DNA of 64,000 nucleotides from Actinostola sp. cb2023 (GCA_033675265.1 JAUJYZ010001549.1:88501-152500), one strand, 5' to 3'. Positions 21,687 to 33,364 are shown, numbered from the stretch's first letter. Made by a program: numbers and translations. The notes: generated from the sequence alone by a model not told the origin.

Positions 21687-24059
21687 ATGGCGGAAGAAGA
21701 GCATTTGCAAGGTTTGTTTTGAGATTGTCTTTTATAGCGATTTAAGCTGTGTTATGGTTGATTATTCTAGTCAGTTGTCTTCTACTGTGTTTATTTATTT
21801 GATCTGTTGTAAATTTAGGCTTCATAACTCTCACTTTCATTGTATGTTTGTGGCAAAGTTCAAGACTTCTGATGAGTTTTCAGACTCAGAGGACAAAGAT
21901 GAAATCACGCTTTCTTTTAAATCCTTCAAACTTTGTAGAATAAGATCCTACACTTACTTACCTACAGTTACTCATAAACAACACCTAGAAATTCAGTTTT
22001 CTATTTTACCAAGCCTCTAATTTGATTAATAATCTAATACAGAGAATGATAGAGATTGATGGCAAAATGTCTTCATCTTTGACATTTTTATAGCATTTCA
22101 ATATTAATATCCAGGGTATTACAGGACATTTACTGGGGTAAAACCTAGCAAGCCTTGGACAACTTTTACCCCTACTTGTACCCCTACTCGTACTCTTACC
22201 CCTACTTGTACTCCTAGCCATTCTAGTATTATTAGAATGTTATTATTATTTATTAGTATTTAGTATTATTCACTCCATTTATATATTTTCATTGTTTTGT
22301 CTTCCAGACAAGGAGAAGGAGGCGTACAGCCCCTTTGCCATAATGAACAATAACAGTATTATAGAGTTTTGGTGAGTATTGGTATCCACTACCATGTTAG
22401 TAAGGTTATTTGATTCCCATCTCATCAACGGTAAAGGTTATATCACATACACAAATAGAACGAATCAAACAATAGAACGAGGCAGTAACACAATAGATTC
22501 GTTCTATGGGAGGTTTTATGGAATCTTCTTCTGACGTCAAAATCTATCACGAGTGGCCGTCAAACCGTCATTTTACTTGCTCAAAACTTCAATTTTAGAT
22601 CGGTGAAGTCTAAATATCTGTCAAATATAAGTTACTTATAAACAAACAAACCAATGTCATCTACATTGTAGACTAACAAACTTTGAAAATTAGGCTCGAA
22701 CATTTTGTAGATCTTGACGGCCACTACGTCACACGTAAAACCTCCCATAGATTCGTTGTTCTATTGTTTGAAGGTCCTTTTGGTCGATGTGATATTACCT
22801 TCCAGTCATCAACACTTTAAGCGACCAAACAACGCCATACTTTGATCTTTGTGGCTTCACTTGTTGGTTAAGACTTTTTTTAAAGTGAATCAGAATGTAA
22901 TTCAGAATGTTCTAGTCCATCAAATTATTCAAAAAAGTGGAAATTGAATATTGTTGATCATTGTATACTTTTTGTGTAAAAGTTAAAGGTACTCATATTT
23001 AACCACTCCATAACCACTTCAGTCGATACTGATCTCCAAGGGGCGGACGGTGCGCCCTTTTACCCCCTCCCTCCATCAGTGCTCCGTTTTACAGGTATTT
23101 AAAGCTGCACTGAACTACACGGATTTAGAGGGAAATCGAAACAAGGATGTGAGATCATGATGAATCGAACTGAGCACCTCTCGCATAGTAGGCCGAGCAC
23201 TAACCAACTAAGCCATCCTTGCTCCTTATGTGTCGTATGACTCATTTCAATTAAATGTCATTATTTTGTTCTTTAGTCGAACGTCGCTGGCTGCAATGGC
23301 GGGTATATCTGCTGGTATACTAGGGCTAACAGGTCTTAATGGTTTTATATTCTACTTTGCTGCATCAATATTGATGTCCGTATTCATCTGTTGGAAAGCT
23401 GGATCAAAGTGGCCCAAATACTTTATCTCATGGTGGGACCTCAGTACTTCAGGAATACTTGGAGGCACTTTTGTATCCTTAATCTTTGATCACCAGCCTT
23501 AGGTGATCAAAATCCAAATTCTCCTTTGGAATTCATGTTGTAGGGGAGAATTTAGGTTTTGATCAGTGAGTATGAAGTGAAAGGGTCTGTGAAAGAACAG
23601 TGTAAGTGACTTGTGATCAAACTCCAAATTCTCCTTTGGAATTTAAAGATTGTAGGGGAGAATTTAGTTTTTGATCAGTGAGTAGTATGAAGTGAAAGGG
23701 TCTGTGAAAGAACAGTGTAAGTGACTTGTGATCAAAATCCAAATTCTTCTTTAGTATTCATGTTGTAGAGGAGAATTTAGGTTTTGATCAGCGAGTATGA
23801 AGTGAAAGGGTCTGAAAGAACAGTGTAAGTGACTTATGATCAGAATCCAAATTCTCCTCTAGTATTCAAAGATTATAGGGGAGAATTCAGTGTTTGATCA
23901 GTGGTTTTGATCAAGCACTTTGAAGCACTTTGACCATGATAGATATTAAAAGTAGCGAGCCAGTTCTTTAAATGTAATTATTGCCTTAACTCGCATTTTT
24001 ACTGACAGACATATTTGTTATTCTGGACGTATCCTTTCATACTTTCAACTATGCACTGA
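21687..24059 (+). CDS. EMC6: EMC6, ER membrane protein complex subunit 6
   Basis: Four exons, 21687-21711, 22308-22371, 23277-23472 and 24009-24059, join in phase (1, 2, 0) into 111 residues, matching the usual 110 or so. The family signature is clear: [43 protein letters not shown], then GGTF joined across the last intron to [10 protein letters not shown]. The protein has hydrophobic helices at about residues 32-53, 56-75 and 90-108. EMC6 is a core membrane subunit of the EMC, which inserts tail-anchored and multipass proteins into the ER membrane. The start ATGGCGGAAGAAGAG is the only ATG in phase. Introns carry an inverted-repeat element, a SINE and a four-copy hairpin array. Confidence 0.95.
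22434..22801. mobile_element. Inverted-repeat element in EMC6 intron 2
   Basis: AAGGTTATATCACATACACA and AATCAAACAATAGAACGA on the left pair imperfectly with TTCTATTGTTTGAAGG and GATGTGATATTACCTT on the right, with CATGGGAGGTTTTA-like and TAAAACCTCCCAT arms inside. It is about 370 bp and non-coding. Confidence 0.75.
23030..23226 (-). repeat. tRNA-derived SINE in EMC6 intron 2
   Basis: On the minus strand GGATGGCTTAGTTGGTTAGT looks like an A box, followed by GCTCAGTTCGATTCA, a B-box-like sequence, 31 bp later. A non-tRNA body (CCCTCTAAATCCGTGTAGTT, then GTACCTGTAAAA-like sequence) follows. This layout is typical of a tRNA-headed SINE; it ends just before exon 23277. Confidence 0.7.
23490..23915. 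repeat. Family F hairpin expanded to four tandem copies
   Basis: Four units of 105-125 bp, each with TGATCAAAATCCAAATTCTC, TTTGGAATTC, GGGGAGAATTTAGGTTTTGA and GAAAGAACAGTGTAAGTGAC, nearly fill EMC6 intron 3 (23473-24008). Single copies of the same hairpin are at 18008 and 33398. Confidence 0.9.
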
Positions 24060-24074
24060 GTTGTGTGTACATGT

Positions 24075-24510
24075 AAGTGAGTGGATGGAAATGGACAAAT
24101 AAATGCAATAGAAATGAAAGGAATCAATGAATGGATGACTGAATGAATGAATGGATGGATGGATGAATGAATGGATGGATGGATGGATGAATGAATGGAT
24201 GGATGGATGAATGAATGGATGATTGAATGAATGGATGACTGAATGGATGGATGATTGAATGGATGAATGAAAGGATGGATGGATGAATGAAAGGATGGAT
24301 GAATGGATGGATAACTGAGTGGATGGATGATTGAATGGATGGATGGATGAATGAAAGGATGGATGAATGGGTGGATGAATGGATGAATGAATGGATGGAA
24401 GAATGGATAGATGAATGGATGACTGAGTGGATGGATGATTGAATGAATGAAAGGATGGATGGATGAATGAAAGGATGGATGAATGAGTGGATGGATGAAT
24501 GAAAGACTTT
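24075..24510. repeat. GGAT/GAAT tetranucleotide array
   Basis: ATGGATGGATGAATGA-type units extend for about 400 bp right after the EMC6 stop codon, probably in its 3' UTR or flank. The His/Ser/Pro-rich minus-strand frames are artefacts. 24510-25090 shows no gene. Confidence 0.95.
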
Positions 24511-25095
24511 CATTCAATTCTTACTTAACTATAACTAAGTTTTCTCTATGGAATGGTACATGTCTATTGATTCCTTCTGCATCCCTACATCTCAATACAA
24601 GATGACAGCTAAAGATATACAGTATTTATTTATGACTCAACACAGCCACGCAAGAGGTGTTGTTGTATCATATCAAGTCAAATCCAAACAAATACACTGG
24701 TGTACTATACATGCTATTCTCTCTTGGTCCCAAGAGAGACTGGAAACTATACATGGAGCCAAGTCCTCCTCAACCTTTAATAAACAGGGATCCCACAGAA
24801 GATATCTTTGGAGAAAGACAGAACTAGTCAATACGCTAAATCACTGTAATGATGATTTTTTTTAATAGTTACATGATAATTATATGTAACGATAATTATG
24901 TAATAGTAGTTATGTAATTAATATTAAAACTTCTTAGAAAGAAAGAAAAAGACTACTTGTATTTACTATTAACTTATTTTTAATCTTAAGATTAAGTTTG
25001 TATTCTTGACAGTTTATGGCTAGTTTGTCGCACACTCTGATTGGCTAGCATGTCCATATTCATCAATACATAACTAGATCATTTCTGTTTTTGGT

Positions 25096-26500
25096 TCAAT
25101 TTTTTACATCATTTCCGGTTGTTGGATTTGTTGACGTCATCACAAGTGACTGTAAGCCCGCCTTTTTCAAGTGCGCCATACGGTGTTGCTTGAGGGAGGA
25201 GTGGTACCGGTAGGTTTTGCTGCATTCCAGACACTCGTATGGCCGTTCCCCAGTGTGAATCCTCTTGTGCTGACGTAGTGTGCTGTGATTGGTGAATGCT
25301 TTGGCGCATATCTCACATTGGTAAGGCCGCTGACCGGTGTGAATATTGATATGTTGTTTAAGGTCGCCGGAGTAGCGGAATAACTTAAGACAGTGTGGGC
25401 AGCGGTAAGGTCTTGCGCCTGTATGCGTGCGCATGTGGACAGTGCGCTCGGAAGGCTGGTAGAACGACTTATCGCAGAACCGACAGGGGTAGGGACGGAG
25501 ACCTGAATGTCTACGAACGTGAAGCTCCAGCGAACGTGTAGTGGTGAAACTTTTGGAGCAAAAGCTACAGATGCATGTAATTTGTTTGTTTGATGGCTGT
25601 CTGCCTTTCTGCGCATGTGCCGCTTTAGTACCAGGATCCACATCAACTTTTTTGGTCACTCGGAATTCTGTTGACCAAAAGAAAACACAAAATTCAGCCA
25701 TGGTTTCCGCACCTCTTGTAAACGACCACCTCCCATAAGCGACCACCTTACCTGACAACAAGGGTGGTCGCTTACGAGAGGTTCAACTGTATCTCAGTCA
25801 AACACTGTAATTATTACCTCTTGTAAACGACCACCTCTCATAAGCGACCACCTTACCTGACAAAAAGGTGGTCGCTTACGAGAGGTTCGACTGAATCTCA
25901 GTCAAACACTAATTATTACCTCTTGTAAGCGACCACCTTACCTGACAACAAGGGTGGTCGCTTATGAGAGGTTCGACTGTATCTAAGTCAAACACTAATT
26001 ACTACCTCTTGTAAGTGACCACCTCTCATAAGCGACCACCTTACCTGACAACAAGGGTGGTCGCTTATGAGAGGTTCGACTATCTAAGTCAAACACTAAT
26101 TACTACCTCTTGTAAGTAACCACCTCCCATAAGCGACCACCTTACCTGACAACAAGGGTGGTCGCTTACGAGAGGTTCAACTGTATCTCAGTCAAACACT
26201 GTAATTATTACCTCTTGTAAACGACCACCTCTCATAAGCGACCACCTTACCTGACAACAAGGGTGGTCGCTTACGAGAGGTTCAAAGACTGTTCATTCAG
26301 TACGTACCATTTCTCTTAGCAAGCTCATTATTGTGTACACCATTCGTTCGTATAAGGCTTGTAGATATTAGTGGTGGAGGCATCCCCCTGGTTCTTTGTA
26401 TTTCCGATATCGATGATTTGATTGGCTCTTGCTTGATTTCTACAGCGAGTGAGTGGGCAGCCGCTGGCCTGCAAAAACTGCAGACGCATTCTTGGTCCGG
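25096..26500 (-). CDS. C2H2 zinc-finger protein, 3' part (5' exons not located)
   Basis: Two exons are clear: 26308-26500 and 25096-25667, joined in phase 1 (KRN then EFRVTKKVDVD), giving 254 residues up to the stop. The last exon has five C2H2 fingers with CxxC-x12-HxxxH spacing (starting CSFCSKSF, CRFCDKSF, CPHCLKLF, CEICAKAF, CLECSKTY), joined by TGxRPY-type linkers, so it is very likely a DNA-binding nuclear protein. The upstream exon has CVCSFC, a VEIKQEP stretch that fits the sumoylation pattern, and otherwise low-complexity sequence. Exon 26308-26500 begins in phase 0 after TTTCAG, so at least one more exon lies beyond it. The orthologue group cannot be named. Confidence 0.85.
25715..26290. 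repeat. Tandem array of GACCACC hairpins in zinc-finger gene intron
   Basis: Five to six units of 100-120 bp, each a fold-back with CTCATAAGCGACCACC and GGTGGTCGCTTACGAGAGG arms and ATCTCAGTCAAACACT between units. The array almost exactly fills the intron 25668-26307. A single copy of the hairpin is at 47757-47824. Confidence 0.95.
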
Positions 26501-26583
26501 CTGAAAGTTAAATGCATTGTGGGTAATATAAATATCAAAGTATACATAAAAATAGATATATATAATAATATCTTTTACAGTTA

Positions 26584-26864
26584 TATACAGCCGTTTGCAA
26601 AAATTCTGTAAATCAAGTATATCGGTATATCCATATATCGGGTGCATTATGGGTAATACTATTTTAGAGTTTTTCCACAAAATATGCAGCAGAGACTTAC
26701 AAACAACAAACTAGAGACTAAATTACATACAATTCTAGAGTTTCACCAATGTTGCTTGCGTGAAACATCATTTAGGGGACTTTTTCAATTACCCATAATG
26801 CACCCGATATATGGATATACTGATATACAGTACTTGATTTACAGAATTTTTGCAAAGGGCTATA
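26584..26864. mobile_element. MITE family E, copy 1
   Basis: TTTGCAAAAATTCTGTAAAT, ATATCGG and GGGTGCATTATGGGTAAT on the left are mirrored by ATTACCCATAATGCACCC, CGATATATGG and ATTTACAGAATTTTTGCAAA on the right. A second copy is at 33655-33921. The left arm sits just beyond the zinc-finger exon 26308-26500. Confidence 0.85.
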
Positions 26865-26984
26865 ATATCAGCTATATAATAATAATAATATATGACGTCA
26901 CTTCCGGCAGAGTGTTGTCTAGCTAATTAAATCCCTTAATATCGTTTCTGGTAGAAGTCCGAAAATAGAGTGGGAAATTTACGG

Positions 26985-27545
26985 TACCGTGCCGTATTGA
27001 AAGAGTTTGATTGGATGAGATGCAAGCAACTGCGCGCTTTTTGATTGGTTCAGAAAGGAAGCCATTTGAGTGTCACGGTACCGTGCCGTATTGATAGAGT
27101 TTGATTGGATGAGATGCAACTGCGCGCTTTTTGATTGGTTCAGAAAGGAAGCCATTTGAGTGTCACGGTACCGTGCCGTATTGATAGAGTTTGATTGGAT
27201 GAGATGCAATTCTGAGCGCTTTTTGATTGGTTCAGAAAGGAAGCCATTTGAGTGTCACGCGGTACCGTGCCGTATTGAAAGAGTTTGATTGGATGAGATG
27301 CATCTGCACGCTTTAATTTTTGATTGGTTCAGAAAGGAAGCCATTTGAGTGTCACGGTACCGTGCCGTATTGAAAGAGTTTGATTGGATGAGATGTATCT
27401 GCACACTTTTTGATTGGTTCAGAAAAGAAGCCATTTGAGTGTCACGGTATCGTGCCGTATTGAAAGAGTTTGATTGGATGAGATGCATCTGCACGCTTTT
27501 TGATTGGTTCAGAAAAGAAGCCATTTGAGTGTCACGTCGGTATCG
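26985..27545. repeat. Tandem repeat of about 90-100 bp, six copies
   Basis: Each unit carries ACGGTACCGTGCCGTATTGA, GAGTTTGATTGGATGAGATG, CTTTTTGATTGGTTCAGAAA and GAAGCCATTTGAGTGTCACG. Two ATTGG (inverse CCAAT) boxes occur per unit. It may be the 5' side of the minus-strand zinc-finger gene. 27545-28760 holds CGTGAAA-rich low-complexity sequence and no gene I recognise. Confidence 0.9.
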
Positions 27546-28766
27546 TGCCGTCGTATTGATAAAAGGATAAAAGTGGCCTGTGGCCAATTTCCAAGTGGGC
27601 GTGTCCCTTGTAGGGTACCTGTTGCGCACATGGGTGGCTGAAATGAACAAATGACTTTTTCACTGAAGTGAACTACTTATAATAAAGGTGACATAATTAA
27701 GATAATTCGACACCTGATGATGACAGACTTAACGCCACTTTTCAGTTTCGCTTCAATTCTGAAATAATATTGGAATGAATAAGTTGACGGAAATTAATAT
27801 TTTAGCGTGCGCAATTTCTTCGTGTGTACATTCGTGAAAATGAACGTGAAAAGCCGCGTTAAACAACGTTTCAATTCGTGAAACAGCGTGTTTATATGTG
27901 TATTTACTTTTGCGTGATGAACGTGTTAAAGCGTGAAACAGTGTTTTGATTACTCGTGAAATAGCTTTTGATACGTGAATTTACGTGTACGTTTATGTGC
28001 GTGCTGAACGTGTTAAAGCGTGAAATAAAGTACTAGCACGTGCAACACCGTGTAAATGCGTGAAAAAGTGCGTGAAACTGCGTGAAAGGGTTCAAAATGT
28101 TTTCAAAAGCGTAAAAGTACAATTTAGAAAAAAATTATGTCGCGAAAAAGCGAGTGAGGAAGTTTGTATTCTACGAGTGAAATCTTTATCAATGATGAAT
28201 TAAAGAACACGTACCATTGACAAAGTCTCAAAAACGTTAAATATTCATGAAATCTATCTTTTGTTGCATCGAACAGGTTTTGTTCATTGATCGAGTCAGG
28301 GTGTGTGAAAGGCTTTTGACTTGAATGACTTGAACAATATGTTTTTCTACCTTCTTAACACCTTTAAATACGAGGTCGAGTTTATTGAAATTATACTCGT
28401 TATTACATGAAGCGTTTGCAGTCCCTCTAATTACCAATGTATGTAAAACTACGCGAATATTTCTACTCCATTTGCGGTTTTATTGTCGCGTTCTTTTCAC
28501 TGTGAGTAATTAATATTTAGTCAATATTTGTTCATTTTGCACTTTGCCTTGATTTAATTGAATCTGACAATTTAAACATATTTCAAGTGGGACCGTTAAC
28601 TCTAATACTTGATAAATGACAAAAATGTAATTCTCAAAGCGAAACTAAATTGAATTCTAACTACAACAAATCTAAACTTTATCTGTTGTTAAAGTTAATT
28701 CAGTGATATAACCCTAGATAATATGGTAGTTTAAGGTTAATTCGACGATTGTAAAAGCTTGTGAAC

Positions 28767-29057
28767 ATGCCTGAGAAATCCGTTTGGGAATCTTTAACTA
28801 CGGGAGATCGACGGACAAAAATAGAAAAAAAATCCAGACAAAGCCGTGTCCACCAAGTCACTGTTAACCATAATATTTTGTTTTGCTCAATAAACAAATC
28901 AACTAAAAATCAAAATATGGCACTGAGACCTACAAATGACCAACGTACCTTTTTTGTCGCGAAAAGTTCTGTAACTTCTCGAGGCGTAATCACAGGAAAA
29001 GTGCCAGTTCCTATTATCACCCTTCCGTTGGACATCTCCAAATGCTCTCTTCTTTAA
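28767..29057 (+). CDS. Possible small ORF, 96 residues, unknown
   Basis: An ATG-started frame reads MPEKSVWESLTTGDRRTK, then a Lys-rich stretch, to a TAA. I see no domain, signal peptide or membrane segment, and nothing I recognise. Composition (balanced charged and polar residues) is better than in the surrounding random frames, but length alone does not prove coding. It may be a first exon or chance. Confidence 0.2.
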   Translation: MPEKSVWESLTTGDRRTKIEKKSRQSRVHQVTVNHNILFCSINKSTKNQNMALRPTNDQRTFFVAKSSVTSRGVITGKVPVPIITLPLDISKCSLL

Positions 29058-29413
29058 CAAGTGCAGGTTATTTCACGTTAACACGGAGTGATGGTTAGGG
29101 CTCGTGTGAGGTGGAGTCACCCGTCAGACCGTTTCCATTGTCAGTAGTTTCTAATTGACAGATCAGTTTTGGCTATTAATAGAGCGAGATGGAAACTGTC
29201 ATCTACTCAACAGGTTGCAAAGAGAGAACTATAGTAGACAAACAAGTAACATTGGCTTGAGCTAGGCAGGCAAAGGTCTTGTAAATGAAACTAGGGAACT
29301 GTGAAAAAGAGTTCTTAACTTGGTTAATTTACGGAGTTCCCGGCGTTGAAAGGACTTCTCAGTTTGTAGCCTGGGTGTGCCGCGGCGGACACCTTAAAAT
29401 CCTGACCCTATAG

Positions 29414-29439
29414 GCCGATTCCGAACATGGAGACCAATT

Positions 29440-29537
<98 letters not shown>

Positions 29538-29730
29538 TTCTTAAAAACGCATTAACCGAAGTCTCAATGCTTTTTACAATGTTAATAAAATATGTATATA
29601 ATAACCATTGCCTTCCCGACTGACCAGCCTCTCATACAGGTGAGAACGCTTTTGTGTTTCCACATGAACACGAGGCCAGTCAGTCAAAGAACAATTATTA
29701 TTCAAATTGGTCGCCATGTTCGGAATCGGT
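29414..29730. mobile_element. MITE family D, copy 2, with AAT microsatellite inside
   Basis: CCGATTCCGAACATGG and CCAATTTGAATAAT on the left mirror TTCAAATTGGTCG and CCATGTTCGGAATCGG on the right. The middle has CTGACCAGCCTCTCATACAG and GAGGCCAGTCAGTC as in copy 1. An (AAT)n tract (29443-29537) has grown inside the left arm. Confidence 0.8.
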
Positions 29731-29734
29731 GTAT

Positions 29735-30064
29735 TCCAGACCTAAAAATGCGATTTCCATATCCTATTCCAGACCTATAATTATAACCTGAAACGTTTAA
29801 ACATTCCGTCAGTATAAAACGGCGTTTCTGCGGCTGTTTTATTTGGTGAACTGTAAGTTGTAACAGACTATGATAATTGACGCTGGTGTAGTTGGGCGCG
29901 TTACGTCATTGTGAAAACCATATCCTATCCCAGACCAAAAAGACACCCTATCCCAGACTAAAAGTGCAAAAACGATACCCTATCCCAGACCTAAGGAGCT
30001 CAAAAACCATACTCTATCCTAGGGGAGTACCCCCCCCCCCCGGGGGGGGGGGGGGGGGGGGGGG
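29735..30064. repeat. TATCCCAGACC repeats ending in C/G homopolymer
   Basis: Short spaced copies of CCTATTCCAGACC and CCTATCCCAGACCTAA run up to GGGGAGTACC followed by 12 C and 23 G. A comparable arrangement (GTCCTAAACAGGGT copies, then AAGTACCCCCC) is at 63310-63560. This may be one repeat family whose end is a C tract. Confidence 0.5.
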
Positions 30065-30326
30065 TTGGGAGAAATCATCATTAGTCGGGCTTCCTGTGGA
30101 AGCTCCGACTCTAAAAATGAGAAGCGTTCTTTGTCGTCGTCGCCGACCTCAAATCCAGCGCATGCGACCTGTGCCGGCCGAAGGAGAACATGAAGTCTGG
30201 CCAAGAAAGATTAGAAAGCACAAACCAATTAGGGAAAGCACCGGAGGTCAAGGGGCCAACATATAAGTCTTTTGTCGTCTAAGTCTAAATTTAGATTGAA
30301 ACAGGACGCTCTAGTGGCGTGAAGCC

Positions 30327-30391
30327 TAGTCTCCCTCGCAGCCGTGCTAAGTGTCGTCACGCACACTTAGCACGGCTGCGAGGGAGACTAC
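30327..30391. repeat. Perfect hairpin, TAGTCTCC family
   Basis: GTCTCCCTCGCAGCCGTGCT and AAGTGT on the left pair perfectly with ACACTTAGCACGG and CTGCGAGGGAGAC on the right, with loop CGTCACGC. It is related to 12487-12556. The remaining sequence up to PEX3 shows no gene. Confidence 0.85.
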
Positions 30392-30840
30392 GTGAAGCCG
30401 GGCTATTAACGTTTTTACTGATATACTGTAAAGTTCGCAGTACTGAAATTGCAAGGAAAGCATGTTCTATCGAGCTCGAGTCACGCAACGACGAGCAACC
30501 AAAAACTGTTTCAATCGCACTATAAGATATCTATATTTAGTTCAAATAGGTTACATTTCATTTAGAAGCCCGACTTCACGCTAGAAGAGCGTCTAGTTTA
30601 CAATAAATCAAGTCCAAATCAGTAAAAATTTGAGCCCTCTAATGGTGATTTTATTACACAAAATAATTTAGCAGGTTTTCCCCCGGGGTTTTCCCCACCC
30701 TACCACCCCTAGGGATCAATACTGCTGACCGGGAATATATTTGGCTCAGAAAGTCTCGTGCTTGCTCGATCATTCGCACAGTTTTTCGTACTTTTTGCAA
30801 GTTTTTGCGGTCTTTTTAGCAGAACTATTGCTTGCCAAGG

Positions 30841-33364
30841 ATGTGGGCAAGCATCAAGAGTTTCTTTCAACGCCATCGGCGTAAATTTATCGTCGGGGGA
30901 GTTGTGATCGCTGGAGTTTACGTTGCTGCAAAATACGCAAAATGGCGAGTGACAGAATGGAAGGAACAACAAGAGAAAGAATACATCGAACAGGCTCGCA
31001 AACTACATCACTTTGAGAGCAATCAGAAAACCTGTAGTATAACTCTGTTCTCTCTGATTCCTTCTCTGAGGGACACATTGCTTGACAAGTTAAACAGTGA
31101 AGAGATCACGTCCAAACTCCGTGACAAAACCTCCAAAGACGTCAACAAAATCGAACTTTGGGAAAAGTTAAAAGTTTTGAGCTTTTCTCGCACTGTTACT
31201 GCAGTTTATTCGTCTTGTCTTTTGTTTGTTTTCTTGCGTGTGCAGCTGAATATCATTGGGGGTTACATGTATTTGGATAGCATGGCGAGTAGAGACGGCG
31301 AGACGTCTAATGGAAGGACAGTAAGAGTAGCAGAAGATCTGCAGAAGAAATATCTTGCTCTGGTCAAATACCTGCTGAGTGAAGGATTGGACGACATGAT
31401 ACTAGGCATACAGCGAGCTACTGAAGGTAGATGTTAATAAAAAATACTGGACATCTCTCTGGACAGACACTTAAATGGGTATCTATCCAGACCCGCCCCC
31501 TTAAAGACACTATAAGACACCTTTCTAAACAGACTGCTATCTAAGACAGACACCTATGCCTATCTAAGACAGACACCTATGCCTATCTAACTAAGACACA
31601 TGCCTATCTAAGACAGACACCTATGCCTATATAAGACAGACACCTATGTATAACTAAGACAGACACCTATGCCTATATAAGACAGACACCTGTGTCTATC
31701 TAAGACAGACACCTATGTCTATCTAAGACAGGCACCTATGTCTATCTAAGACAGACACCTATGCCTATATAAGACAGACACCTATGCCTATCTAAGACAG
31801 ACACCTATGCCTATCTAAGACAGACACCTATGCCTATCTAAGACAGACACGTATGCCTATCTAAGACAGACACCTATGCCTATCTAAGACACACCTATGC
31901 CTATCTAAGACAGACACCTATGCCTATCTAAGACAGACACCTATGCCTATTTAAGAGAGACACCTATGCCTATCTAAGAGAGACACATGCCTATCTAAGA
32001 CAGACACCTATCTAAGACAGACACCTATGCTTATCTAAGACAGACACCTATGCCTATCTAAGACAGACACCTATGTCTATCTAAGGCAGACACCTATGCC
32101 TATCTAAGACAGACACCTATGCCTATCTAAGACAGACACCTATGTCTATCTAAGACAGACACCTATGCCTATCTAAGACAGACACCTATTCCTATCTAAG
32201 ACAGACACCTATGCCTATCTAAGACAGACACCTATGCCTATCTAAGGCAGACACCTATGCTGCCTATCTATTAAGATGTATACTTATGTCTATGTGATGG
32301 CGTAAGCCGGTCTGGAAAAAGCCATATTGTAAAAAGAGGGTCGTGTGGGTCATATGACAAAATGCTTATTGACTAGGTTAGGTCGGGCCGGACGTGAAAA
32401 TATTTGACTCCTTCTACTGCGCTCGGTCCATACAGCATGACCTCGAACCAAATATTTTCCCATCCGACCCTCCCACTCAGTCAATAAGTACATAATATAT
32501 ATGTGTGTCTAATTCTTTTCCAGCTATCTTGGAAGAAATGTCTCTAAAGGAAAAGTTCACTCGTTATGGTCTTGAACAGATTATCAACCACATCCGTCAA
32601 ACATTTGAGTTCACTCAGCATGCATGCCATGCGAGCAGACCAGATGAAGAAAGTCCACTGCTTACAAGTTCAAGGCCCTTTTGTCAGTTTATGGTCCCTA
32701 CGGACCTAGAGAGCCTTAATGATTCAGGTGCTGAAGGAGATGGTAGATTTGTGCGCCTTGTGGAAGAAACCCTTGATGTTTTGGAGAGTGATGATAGCAA
32801 TGCTGTTCTTCAGTCTTGCTTGGATGCTGGATTCAAGCATCTAATGAACAACGTTGGAGCATTTTTTGAACCAGGTATGTTACATGAACTGGATTATTTG
32901 TATTTCTTATGAATGTTGGTTTTTATACAATATTTTTTTCATTTGGGCTACCTGTGGTTTTATATACACTACACAGTACCTATCATCAATGATTGGGTTA
33001 CCTGTGTTTCTCTCTACACAGGGTACCCAATAATTCCTGCTTTGTATTATTGTTAAACTTATATAAATTTTAAATAAATTTTTGTTTCTACCTTTGGGTT
33101 CCCTGTGGATTTCCATACACAGGGTACCCACAAAGACATTTGATTTAATTTGTTTTTACTCTTGTAAATCTAGATGTCAACACGTCACCTCAGGACCAAA
33201 CAATCAGCCTCCCCCTGGCAAAGATCATACCGATTATGAATGGCCAGATTCATCACTTGTTGAGTGAACCTGATAACAGCTATGTACATGATTTGTTTAA
33301 AATCAAATGTATGAGTGAGTTTGCGGCCAACATTTACGAAGCGTTCAGTACTGAAGTTGATTGA
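30841..33364 (+). CDS. PEX3: PEX3, peroxisomal membrane biogenesis factor
   Basis: Exons 30841-31426, 32524-32874 and 33174-33364 join in phase 1 into 375 residues (vertebrate PEX3 is about 373). The N terminus has RHRRKFIVGGVVIAGVYVAA, a basic stretch then the single membrane anchor at about residues 16-34. Later blocks match the family: LNIIGGYMYLD, VRLVEETLDVLES, CLDAGFKHLMNNV, and the closing LPLAKIIPIMNGQIHHLL with EFAANIYEAFST. PEX3 anchors in the peroxisome membrane and docks PEX19 with its membrane-protein cargo. The start at 30841 is the first ATG and fits the family N terminus. Intron 1 is filled by a 23-bp minisatellite; intron 2 has short hairpins. Confidence 0.95.
31495..32275. 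repeat. 23-bp minisatellite in PEX3 intron 1
   Basis: About 32 copies of CTATCTAAGACAGACACC + TATGC run through most of the intron. The core TCTAAGACAGACACCT is the reverse complement of the core of the FERRY3-intron array at 19425-19690. Confidence 0.95.
32940..33135. repeat. TTGGGTTxCCTGTG / CACAGGGTACCCA hairpins in PEX3 intron 2
   Basis: Two short fold-backs are visible: TTGGGTTACCTGTG with ACACAGGGTACCCAA (about 32994-33031), and TTGGGTTCCCTGTG with ACACAGGGTACCCAC (about 33095-33131). A half-copy, TTTGGGCTACCTGTGG, precedes them. They belong to the dispersed motif listed at 4100-4320. Confidence 0.7.

Noticed and set aside
24124..24517. His/Pro/Ser-rich minus-strand frames
   Set aside because: Translation of a tetranucleotide repeat; the same happens at 54426-54887 and 58461-58667.
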